Shown here piece by piece: positions 35,176-43,002 of a stretch of 64,000 nt of DNA; the first letter of the stretch is position 1; the number at the start of each line of letters is the position of its first letter. Made by a program: the position numbers and the translations under genes. The notes beneath the pieces were generated by a model. The model ran no database searches. It was not told the origin of the DNA and was given only the letters and a program-made list of their open reading frames with translations. The DNA comes from PNNG01 sp046291695 (GTDB lineage Bacteria; Bacteroidota; Bacteroidia; UBA7662), in assembly GCA_046291695.1 (NCBI GenBank), contig JBKBSO010000003.1:1-64000 (forward strand), in the 5' to 3' direction.

Positions 35176-35391
35176 TCAGCTAGCCGCGTAATCCAGCAAA
35201 AGCTTCACCGTTGCCGTTTTGGGCTCAAGCAAAGGCATTTTCAATTGGGCTAAAGTTTGCTGAAAAACCAGCATATCCTGCTGAAGATCAGCACTACTGA
35301 TCAAATAATGCTCTAAACAATTACGCTCCGAAGGCCGGAGTTCGTTAAAAAGGTAAGCAATCAATAAATCGTGGGTAGAGTTTTCTGTCAT
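35176..35391 (-). CDS. Small protein beside an ECF sigma factor, candidate anti-sigma factor
   Basis: A 71-residue soluble protein. The layout DLLIAYLFNELRPSERNCLE and then LISSADLQQDMLVFQQ follows the pattern of small Bacteroidota proteins with an N-terminal anti-sigma-like helical segment (LxxYLxNELxxxExxxxE). There is no zinc-binding His-Cys set and no membrane segment, unlike standard ECF anti-sigma proteins. It lies 77 bases downstream of the sigma gene on the same strand, so it is probably in the same transcript. The role is inferred from the position and pattern only. Confidence 0.55.
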   Translation of the reverse strand: MTENSTHDLLIAYLFNELRPSERNCLEHYLISSADLQQDMLVFQQTLAQLKMPLLEPKTATVKLLLDYAAS

Positions 35392-35468
35392 AGCGTAGAT
35401 TTGTTTCTTTAACGCGATGACATTAGCCCTATTATGTATGTGTCAAAAAAATGTCAACTTTCTGAAAA

Positions 35469-36053
35469 TTATAAATTCAGCTGGTACTGATCAATCAACT
35501 TCCGGATGTTCCCCAAGGCATAACGCATCCTGCCCAGGGAAGTATTGATGCTCACTTGGGTGGCCTCTGCAATTTCCTTAAAACTCAGTCCGCCATAAAT
35601 ACGCATCACCAACACTTCGCGCTGCTCCTCGGGCAACTCCTGAATCAAGCGGCGCAGTTTTTCATGCGACTGGCTTTTCATGATACGATCCTCAATGGTA
35701 CCCTCGCGCATATCGAGATGTGCAAAGGGATCATAATCATCATCCGGGCTCACCGTCGGCATCTTGGCTTGTTTCCTAAAATGATCGATACACAGGTTAT
35801 GAGCAATGCGTAATACCCAGGGCAAAAACTTACCTTCCTCGTTGTAGCGACCACCCTTTAAGGTATCGATCACCTTTACAAAGGTATCCTGAAAGATGTC
35901 TTCGGCCAGATTACGGTTTTTGACCATGAGGTAAATGGCAGTGTACACCCTACTTTTATGACGTTGGATAAGGACACCCAGAGCGTGCTCTTTACCGGCT
36001 AAATAGCGCTTGATCAACTCTTGATCACTAACGCTCACAACTTGCGTTTTCAT
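35469..36053 (-). CDS. ECF-type RNA polymerase sigma factor
   Basis: A 194-residue group 4 sigma factor. Region 2 is seen in YLAGKEHALGVLIQRHKSRVYTAIY (split here: YLAGKEHALGVLIQRH, then KSRVYTAIYLMV), AEDIFQDTFVKV and LPWVLRIAHNLCIDHFRK; region 4 in LIQELPEEQREVLVMRIYGG and LSFKEIAEATQVSINTSLGR. It would direct RNA polymerase to a small gene set under an unknown stress. The long frame continues upstream to 36206, but ATG 36053 gives the normal N-terminus. The small gene at 35176 is a likely partner. Confidence 0.9.
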   Translation of the reverse strand: MKTQVVSVSDQELIKRYLAGKEHALGVLIQRHKSRVYTAIYLMVKNRNLAEDIFQDTFVKVIDTLKGGRYNEEGKFLPWVLRIAHNLCIDHFRKQAKMPTVSPDDDYDPFAHLDMREGTIEDRIMKSQSHEKLRRLIQELPEEQREVLVMRIYGGLSFKEIAEATQVSINTSLGRMRYALGNIRKLIDQYQLNL

Positions 36054-36190
36054 AGTTGTTGAGAAATTGGTTAGTGTAGAGCTGCGGCTATATAGGGTCC
36101 TCCTTTTGGTTTGATTTAAGGTGCAATATAAAGACTTTGAAGTAGAGTGTATGCATTTTAAGAGAATTTTAACCTGAATGACCTTAAAAT

Positions 36191-36220
36191 GACAAAAGCC
36201 CCACAAAGGGGGCTTTTGTC
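36191..36220 (-). terminator. Terminator of the SprB-repeat protein gene
   Basis: A 12-bp perfect stem (GACAAAAGCCCC / GGGGCTTTTGTC, 36191-36202 and 36209-36220) with a 6-base loop, 24 bases beyond the stop of the gene at 36244 and followed by ATTTTAAGG on the minus strand. Confidence 0.85.
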
Positions 36221-36243
36221 TGTAATCTCATGTAGTCATGCTC

Positions 36244-39168
36244 TTATTGCTTGATGATGCGGGCCTGGTGGAGGGTTTGTCCGCTTAAAACGCGCAACAT
36301 ATACATCCCAGTAGCTTCTGCTTCGAGCTTGAGCTGATGCTGTTCGGTACCACTCCCAAAAGGAACGGATTCGGCAAACACGCGTTTGCCCTTCATATCG
36401 TAAACTTCTATCAGCACATCGATAGGCTCATCGTGTTGTAGTTGAATGGTAAACAATCCAGTAGATGGATTTGGGTAAACCACCATATCGTCGCCCGGAT
36501 CGAATCCACTGGCTCCCGCCATACGACCGCCGGCATTGCCTTGGTTACAAGGCCCTACATACGAACCAGTTGCCAAGTGCGATGCTACAGCAGCAGGCGC
36601 TACACAAATTTCATGAGCATTGCCAGGATTTCCGGGGGGCACTTTACAAACGAGTACTTTGGGATTTCTTGGGTTATTGCCACAGCGGGCATCCACCACA
36701 TAGACTGTAGCAGTGGCAATAGCTGTGCATCCATTCTGGTCGGTTACCACAAGCGTATAGGTGGTGGTGGTGGTAGGTGCGGCATTGGTATTGGCCGAAT
36801 TGGGAGCACTCAAGCCGGTGCTTGGCGACCAGCTGTAACTGTAACCAGGTGTTGCACCTGTGGCAGAACCATGGAGACTAACCGACTGTGAACCATACCC
36901 GAGGTAAATGGTATGCATGCTGCCACCGGGGTTAACGTTATAGTCGGGAGAAATACTCGCTGATGCGCTAAGTGCACTAGGTTCTGAAAGGCTGATGCTG
37001 GCAGTAACACTGCAACCGTTGGCATCGGTTACGGTAGCGGTATAATTCCCTGCAGCTACTCCTGACAAATCTGCTGTAGCGGCGCCATTGCTCCAGCTAT
37101 AGCTGTACGGTGCCGTTCCGCCCTGTACATCCAAAGTAATGTTGCCATCACTGGCACCATTGCAGCTCACATGCCATCCGCCATTAAAGCTGGCCGCACT
37201 GGCTGATGCGCTAAGTACTGCAGGTTCGTCAAGGGTGATGCTCGCCGAAGCGGTACAGCCATTGGCATCCAACACATCGAGGGTGTAAGTGCCTGCACCT
37301 ACGCCTGTTAAATCGGAGGTTGTTGCCCCATTACTCCAGCTATATTGCACAGGTGCTGCAGCATTTTGCAAACTAATGCTCACACTGCCATCAATACTGC
37401 CGTTACAAAGCGGATCCGTACCACTTAACACCAATTGAATGTTACAAGGAATGACTTCAATACTGAACATCTGATGGGCCTGTCCACAATGTGTACCATC
37501 AATATGGTTCAATTGGTCTTCAATGTGAATTTCAACCATGTGCATGCCAGCATCGGCTATGGTTGGCGTACCACTCAGGATAGCCGTGCCATCACCATTA
37601 TCGGTAAAGCTCAACCAAGCCGGACGATGGGCATGGTGGAACGTAATAAAATCACCCTGCGGTGTATTTACATCGGCAGTAGTAATGGTGTAACTGTACA
37701 AACTACCTGCAACTACGGAAGTTACCGGGGTTGAAGTAAAGGTTGGCGGATCGTTCACAATATATTTCCAGCTACGCGTAGTGCTTTCATTGAAGCCATC
37801 CACAGCTGTAACGCTTAAGGTATACTGCCCCCAATCTGTGGCAGTAGGATTAAAATCATAGGTCAATGTAGTCGGATTCCCCGCTGTCGTAGGTAAACTT
37901 CCCCCTAAAACAAAGCTGGCAGGCATGCCCGACAGGCTGGTAATTTGCACCACATCGGTTGGGTCAGGATCCCCGGCTACTATGCTACCACTCTGACTTT
38001 GTCCCTGAGCCGGCTCCAAGCAAAAGATAGAGCCTGCACCTGGGGTAGGTGCCATAAACTGTGGTCGCAAACTTACATTGATGGTTACTGTGGTGGTGGT
38101 TTGAACACCCACCAGGTCTTGCGCAATAAAGCTGATGATGTAAGAACCTAATTGGCCGGATGTTGGGGTCCAGCTAAAATCCGATTCAACCGGATTGCCA
38201 TTGGCCGGTAGGCCCGGACTCATACTTGAACCCGAAGGTAATCCGATGGCTTGTAAGCTCACCACGTCGCCCGGATCGTTATCGGAAGCGCGTACGCCAA
38301 ATTGCACTGCTGTTCCAGGCTGGGTAGTGAATACCGCTGCATTAGCTGGTGTAACGGTATAATCAAAAACGGGCGGCGTTGATTGCTGCGTAATACGCAC
38401 CAGGAAATCGAGCATGATTTCAGCCCCTTGGTCGTCTTGCACCATGACTACTGCATTCCAAAGCTGACCAACAGCGCGACCCACAGTAGACCAACTAACT
38501 ACACCAGTGTTTGCGTCAACACCCATACCCGCCGGCTGTGTGAACGAACCGTTATTGTTGTAATCCTGAATTGTAGCCATTCTGAAAGTTATGGGGTCGC
38601 CATCTTCGTCAAAAGCCGGCACCGTAAATTGTGCATTAGCCATACCCGTAGGCAAATTTACAATAGGCGGTAATGTTGACACCGGCGATTTATTACCACC
38701 ACCGAGCACATAGGTAGCCCGGTTGTAGGCTAGCAAATTGGCGTTATTCTGTTGTGTGCTAATTTTACAACACACATTAAATGCCGCTCGATAAGTGCCT
38801 GCACTGGGAACATTCACTACGAAAGTTCGCTCCCCATAAAACCAGTCTTCAGCAACATTTACCGAGGTAACCTGAATGACAACGCTTAAATTTTGACTAA
38901 AACCTCCTTCTAAGCGGCTCACATTCATACTGCCGACACTGATTTGAGAGCCAACATTTACATTACTCCAAAAAGACCTTCTCCATGCCTGACTGATTTT
39001 AATTTCAAGCTGGTTTGGATTGGAAGTGGGCTGGATGATGATGTTACTTGCCCGGCCATGCGTAGCCGAAGCATCAGGAGCGGCAAAAACTAAGCAAGCT
39101 CCCGTAAGGAAAAAGCCGAAAATAAAATTCCGGACCGTTCGAGCGAACGGGTTTAATTGGTTGTTCAT
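36244..39168 (-). CDS. T9SS surface protein with cadherin-like and SprB repeats
   Basis: A 974-residue exported protein. An N-terminal signal with a hydrophobic stretch ends near ATHGRAS. Ig-like putative domains (He_PIG/cadherin-like) follow: FTVPAFDEDGDPITFRMA, VQFGVRASDNDPGDVVSL, NDPPTFTSTPVTSV. Two SprB-type repeats then occur, marked by LCNGSIDGSVSISLQNA and SCNGASDGNITLDVQGG, each ending with VTDANGC or LDANGC. Near the end is a motif NPKVLVCKVPPGNPGNAHEI, and finally a type A sorting domain (VVYPNPSTGLFTIQL, VEVYDMKGKRVF-like, GMYMLRVLSG). SprB repeats are known from gliding adhesins, so an adhesin or matrix role is likely. Confidence 0.88.
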   Translation of the reverse strand: MNNQLNPFARTVRNFIFGFFLTGACLVFAAPDASATHGRASNIIIQPTSNPNQLEIKISQAWRRSFWSNVNVGSQISVGSMNVSRLEGGFSQNLSVVIQVTSVNVAEDWFYGERTFVVNVPSAGTYRAAFNVCCKISTQQNNANLLAYNRATYVLGGGNKSPVSTLPPIVNLPTGMANAQFTVPAFDEDGDPITFRMATIQDYNNNGSFTQPAGMGVDANTGVVSWSTVGRAVGQLWNAVVMVQDDQGAEIMLDFLVRITQQSTPPVFDYTVTPANAAVFTTQPGTAVQFGVRASDNDPGDVVSLQAIGLPSGSSMSPGLPANGNPVESDFSWTPTSGQLGSYIISFIAQDLVGVQTTTTVTINVSLRPQFMAPTPGAGSIFCLEPAQGQSQSGSIVAGDPDPTDVVQITSLSGMPASFVLGGSLPTTAGNPTTLTYDFNPTATDWGQYTLSVTAVDGFNESTTRSWKYIVNDPPTFTSTPVTSVVAGSLYSYTITTADVNTPQGDFITFHHAHRPAWLSFTDNGDGTAILSGTPTIADAGMHMVEIHIEDQLNHIDGTHCGQAHQMFSIEVIPCNIQLVLSGTDPLCNGSIDGSVSISLQNAAAPVQYSWSNGATTSDLTGVGAGTYTLDVLDANGCTASASITLDEPAVLSASASAASFNGGWHVSCNGASDGNITLDVQGGTAPYSYSWSNGAATADLSGVAAGNYTATVTDANGCSVTASISLSEPSALSASASISPDYNVNPGGSMHTIYLGYGSQSVSLHGSATGATPGYSYSWSPSTGLSAPNSANTNAAPTTTTTYTLVVTDQNGCTAIATATVYVVDARCGNNPRNPKVLVCKVPPGNPGNAHEICVAPAAVASHLATGSYVGPCNQGNAGGRMAGASGFDPGDDMVVYPNPSTGLFTIQLQHDEPIDVLIEVYDMKGKRVFAESVPFGSGTEQHQLKLEAEATGMYMLRVLSGQTLHQARIIKQ

Positions 39169-39234
39169 AGGTGTTTTGGTTTGGTGAAAAAAATAAAGAA
39201 CATCGAGAGGATATCATAGCAAGACCTCACACTT

Positions 39235-39242
39235 CAAAACTA
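39235..39242 (-). promoter_or_regulatory. Candidate -7 promoter element for the SprB-repeat gene
   Basis: On the minus strand this reads TAGTTTTG, matching TAnnTTTG. A TTTG lies 16 bases upstream, close to the usual -33 position (17-23 expected). The start codon is at 39168, leaving a leader of about 60 bases. Confidence 0.45.
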
Positions 39243-39458
39243 AACAATAGATATTTAACAAATTTGCACTATCAGGTCATTCTTTTGAACATTTAAAAAG
39301 CCTGATTCAGCAACCATCATTCCGTCTGATGAAACTTCAACCGCTCAATAACTTGCTCAAAACCGTCCGAAAGACTTTAGCAATATACTTATCGTGCATT
39401 CCGACGGCAGAACATTCATTTTCAACTTTTATCCTCCAAAATTGTTGCTGACCTTTAC

Positions 39459-42293
39459 ATGCTTATGTCCACCCTACCTAGCCATACTGCCCTGGAGCAG
39501 CTCGATCCGAGATATCACATCCTCATTAAAAACGCCAGGTTACATAATTTAAAGGGCATTGACCTGGCCATTCCAAGGAACAAGCTGGTGGTGGTAACCG
39601 GCCTTTCAGGTTCCGGCAAATCGTCTCTGGTGTTCGACACCCTCTTTGCCGAAGGGCAACGTCGGTATGTAGAAAGCCTGTCGAGTTATGCCCGGCAGTT
39701 CATGGGACGAATGAAAAAACCGGAAGTAGATTATATCAAGGGGATTTCACCGGCCATGGCCATCGAGCAAAAAGTGAGCGTTCGGAATCCACGATCAACC
39801 GTGGGCACTTCTACCGAAATATATGATTATATGAAGTTGCTCTTTGCAAGGGCAGGACGCACCATTTCACCCCTTTCGGGTATGGAAGTAAAAAAGCACG
39901 GGGTTGAAGATGTAGTTCAGGCGGCGCTACAATTACCCAACAACAGCAGTGTACAGCTCCTTTGCCCTTTGGTAAGACACGATAAAAGGAGCCTGCTACA
40001 AGAGCTTAAGGTGCTGTTGCAAAAAGGCTATATCCGCGTACACTGTAACGAAACCACCTATCGTGTAGAAGACTTGATTGAAGATAAAACCACACAAGCC
40101 CAACTTGAAACAGCTGATTTTTTCATCATCCTCGACCGTTTGCGCATAGATGCTACGGACGATAGCCTACCGAACCGACTGGCAGATGCTGCTCAAACCG
40201 CATTTTACGAAGGACATGGCGACTGCTACCTGCTGAGTGACTCGGCTATGCAACACTTTAGCGACCGTTTTGAGGCCGATGGCCAAAGCTTTGAAGCCCC
40301 CTCCGTTAACCTCTTCAGCTTTAGTAACCCCTATGGTGCCTGCAAAACCTGCGAAGGCTTTGGCAGCATCATAGGCATCGACCAAGATCTGGTAATCCCC
40401 GACAAAAGTATGAGCATTTACGAAGGTGCCATAGCCCCATGGCGTGGAGAAAAAATGGGGGAATGGGCCAACGCATTAATCAAAAACGGAATCCGCTTCG
40501 ACTTCCCCATTCACCGTCCTTGGTACGAGCTCAGCCAGGAGCAGCAATCGTTGGTATGGCAAGGAAATCAATATTTCGACGGGCTACATGCCTTTTTCAA
40601 ATACCTTGAAGAACAATCTTACAAGATTCAATACCGGGTTATGCTGTCGCGTTACCGTGGACGAACGGTTTGTCCCGATTGCAAAGGCACGCGCTTGCGC
40701 AAAGATGCCGGCTATGTAAAGCTCGTTGATGGTGCCACTGGCCAGCACTTTAGCATCATCGAACTCGTACTCATGCCTGTTGATCGGTTGCTCGAGACTT
40801 TCGAAAAGTTGCAATTAGCTGATATCGAAATGCAATTGGCCAAGCGACTGCTCACCGAAATCAAAAACCGACTGGGCTTTTTGAGCGATGTTGGGCTGGG
40901 CTACCTAAGCCTCAACCGGCTAAGCAACAGCTTGTCGGGCGGCGAATCGCAGCGCATCAAACTGGCCACCTCCTTAGGCAGCAACCTGGTTGGCAGCATG
41001 TACATCCTCGATGAACCCAGCATTGGCCTGCACCCACGCGATAGCCAGCGACTCATTAAAGTCCTCGAACGACTACGAAACAACGGCAATACCGTTATTG
41101 TGGTAGAGCATGAAGAAGCCGTTATGCAAGCCGCTGATCAACTGGTCGACATCGGTCCATTGGCCGGTGCACATGGAGGCGAACTCGTATTCCAGGGCAG
41201 TTACCAACAATTGCTCGAAGCCCAAAACAGCCTTACCGGTGCGTACTTAAGTGGACGCGAAAGTATTTCTTTGCCAGAAAACCGTCGGAAATGGCGCAAG
41301 AGCATCTTCATCAAAGGCGCACGTGAAAATAATTTAAAAAACATTGATGTTGAAATTCCGCTGGGATGCCTCACTGTGGTGAGTGGGGTTAGCGGTTCGG
41401 GTAAAACTTCGTTGATCAAAACCATTTTATACCCTGCCCTCAAAAAACTCACCAGCGGATTTAGCGAAAAAACCGGCAATTTCGACCGGCTCGAAGGGGA
41501 TTTTACCAGTTTGAAACACATCGAAATGGTCGATCAGAACCCCATTGGCAAATCGAGTCGCTCCAACCCGGTTACCTACACCAAAGCCTACGACCACATC
41601 AGAGCACTTTTTGCCGATCAGCAAGCCAGCAAAATCAACGGCTTTAAACCCGCTCACTTTTCATTTAACGTAGAAGGCGGCCGCTGCGAGCAATGCCAAG
41701 GCGAAGGCACGGTAACCATAAGCATGCAGTTTCTGGCCGACATCACCCTCGGCTGCGATGCCTGTAACGGCCACCGTTTTAAAGACGAACTGCTCGAGGT
41801 ACGCTATCAAGGCAAAAACATCTACGAAGTACTTGAAATGACCGTAACCGAAGCCATCAGCTTTTTTGAGGGACAGAAGCAAATTCAGCTGCGACTGCAA
41901 CCCCTCGAAGACGTAGGGCTCGGATATGTAAAACTGGGCCAAGCCAGCAGCACGCTTTCGGGTGGCGAAGCACAGCGTATTAAACTGGCCAGCTACCTCA
42001 CCAAAGGCAATCAAATCACCAATGGGCTCTTCATTTTCGACGAACCTACCACCGGCTTGCATTTCCACGACATCAAAAAACTGCTTTACGCCCTTAATGC
42101 ACTTATCGAACAAGGCAATTCGGTGCTGGTAATCGAACACAATACCGAAATCATCAAAAGTGCCGACTGGGTCATCGACCTCGGTCCGGAAGGGGGTGAA
42201 GCAGGTGGGTATTTGGTGTTTGCCGGCACGCCCGAGGGTTTGGCAGGTTGCGTCGAAAGTTACACCGGTCAGTTTCTTGCCGAAAAACTTTAG
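39459..42293 (+). CDS. uvrA: Excinuclease ABC subunit UvrA
   Basis: A 944-residue DNA-damage recognition ATPase of nucleotide excision repair, working with UvrB and UvrC. Two ABC ATPase halves: Walker A GLSGSGKSS near residue 48 and GVSGSGKTS near 644; ABC signature LSGGESQRIKLA and LSGGEAQRIKLA; Walker B ILDEPSIGLHP and IFDEPTTGLHF. Zinc-binding cysteine pairs are seen at CKTCEG (about 294) with CPDCKG (about 405), and CEQCQGEG (about 743) with CDACNG (about 765). Length is standard. ATG 39459 is used; ATG 39465 also possible. The 3' end is followed at once by the convergent YdeI-like gene. Confidence 0.95.
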   Translation: MLMSTLPSHTALEQLDPRYHILIKNARLHNLKGIDLAIPRNKLVVVTGLSGSGKSSLVFDTLFAEGQRRYVESLSSYARQFMGRMKKPEVDYIKGISPAMAIEQKVSVRNPRSTVGTSTEIYDYMKLLFARAGRTISPLSGMEVKKHGVEDVVQAALQLPNNSSVQLLCPLVRHDKRSLLQELKVLLQKGYIRVHCNETTYRVEDLIEDKTTQAQLETADFFIILDRLRIDATDDSLPNRLADAAQTAFYEGHGDCYLLSDSAMQHFSDRFEADGQSFEAPSVNLFSFSNPYGACKTCEGFGSIIGIDQDLVIPDKSMSIYEGAIAPWRGEKMGEWANALIKNGIRFDFPIHRPWYELSQEQQSLVWQGNQYFDGLHAFFKYLEEQSYKIQYRVMLSRYRGRTVCPDCKGTRLRKDAGYVKLVDGATGQHFSIIELVLMPVDRLLETFEKLQLADIEMQLAKRLLTEIKNRLGFLSDVGLGYLSLNRLSNSLSGGESQRIKLATSLGSNLVGSMYILDEPSIGLHPRDSQRLIKVLERLRNNGNTVIVVEHEEAVMQAADQLVDIGPLAGAHGGELVFQGSYQQLLEAQNSLTGAYLSGRESISLPENRRKWRKSIFIKGARENNLKNIDVEIPLGCLTVVSGVSGSGKTSLIKTILYPALKKLTSGFSEKTGNFDRLEGDFTSLKHIEMVDQNPIGKSSRSNPVTYTKAYDHIRALFADQQASKINGFKPAHFSFNVEGGRCEQCQGEGTVTISMQFLADITLGCDACNGHRFKDELLEVRYQGKNIYEVLEMTVTEAISFFEGQKQIQLRLQPLEDVGLGYVKLGQASSTLSGGEAQRIKLASYLTKGNQITNGLFIFDEPTTGLHFHDIKKLLYALNALIEQGNSVLVIEHNTEIIKSADWVIDLGPEGGEAGGYLVFAGTPEGLAGCVESYTGQFLAEKL

Positions 42294-42296
42294 CAA

Positions 42297-42806
42297 TCAC
42301 ATGCTGTTAAAGGCCTTGATGGTTTCGTTGAGCATTTTGTAATCGAGCTGGCCCTGACTTTCGTTCAGGTGTTGCGCAATGGCCAGCGATTTGCGGATGC
42401 GACTATCGGTATTTTTCACCTTGGCTACCAAATAAATGAGGCTGCGTTGCTTGCCTGGCGTTAGTTTCTCGAAAATATCGAAGGCCGAGGGGTCTTGCCC
42501 GAAAACTTCGAGCAGTTCGTCCGGCACGGGCATGCCGTATTCCGATTCATCCTTTTGCAAGCTCAGCTCGATCTGCTCGCCTAACCTAAGGCCCAGTTTG
42601 TGCCGCACTTCTTTGTTCAATAGGATAAAAAAATCGCCATGTTGGGGCATTAAGGCGCAATGAATGCTGAGTTTGCCATTGATGGTGCATTGCATGCGGC
42701 GGTTGCCATCAGCAATCAGTTCCTCTACCGCTACCCTGGGCACCGGCGCGTAATACGACCATAAATCCGAATCGAAGCAGGCCACCTCTGTAAGTACCAC
42801 CACCAT
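42297..42806 (-). CDS. DUF1905 / YdeI-OmdA-like protein
   Basis: A 169-residue cytoplasmic protein. The first half (CFDSDLWSYYAPVPRVAVEE, RRMQCTINGKLSIHCALMPQ, DFFILLNKEVRHKLGLRLGE) matches DUF1905, a small beta-barrel domain. The second half (VPDELLEVFGQDPSAFDIFE, LTPGKQRSLIYLVAKVKNTD) matches the YdeI/OmdA family, named for a link to bacteriocin resistance and cell-envelope change, mechanism unknown. The reading frame opens earlier, but the residues upstream of Met at 42806 have no family match. It converges with uvrA with 3 bases between the stops. Confidence 0.75.
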   Translation of the reverse strand: MVVVLTEVACFDSDLWSYYAPVPRVAVEELIADGNRRMQCTINGKLSIHCALMPQHGDFFILLNKEVRHKLGLRLGEQIELSLQKDESEYGMPVPDELLEVFGQDPSAFDIFEKLTPGKQRSLIYLVAKVKNTDSRIRKSLAIAQHLNESQGQLDYKMLNETIKAFNSM

Positions 42807-42951
42807 GAAGCTAAAGTAAGAAGTCTTTGAATCAATCTCCTCTTCCGGGTTAAAAATTCCGTGTAGCACCTTACTCATTAGCCACCCTATTGTAATCGCA
42901 CCACACAAACCCAAATGTTTTGGGATCACGGCCTTGAACTCCACCGAAGCC

Positions 42952-42980
42952 AAAAAAAGCCGACCCTATTCGAGTCGGCT
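42952..42980 (-). terminator. Terminator of the prolyl oligopeptidase gene
   Basis: AGCCGAC / GTCGGCT (42958-42964 and 42974-42980), a 7-bp stem with a 9-base loop, followed on the minus strand by seven T. It lies 22 bases after the stop of the peptidase gene. Confidence 0.85.
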
Positions 42981-43002
42981 AAAAGTGTGGCAGATCATTG
43001 GG

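Noticed and set aside
36054..36206. Upstream extension of the sigma-factor frame, with an AAAGGAGG sequence near 36101
   Set aside because: No sigma-factor homology upstream of 36053; the purine-rich sequence is not next to any start codon and Bacteroidota seldom use strong ribosome-binding sites.
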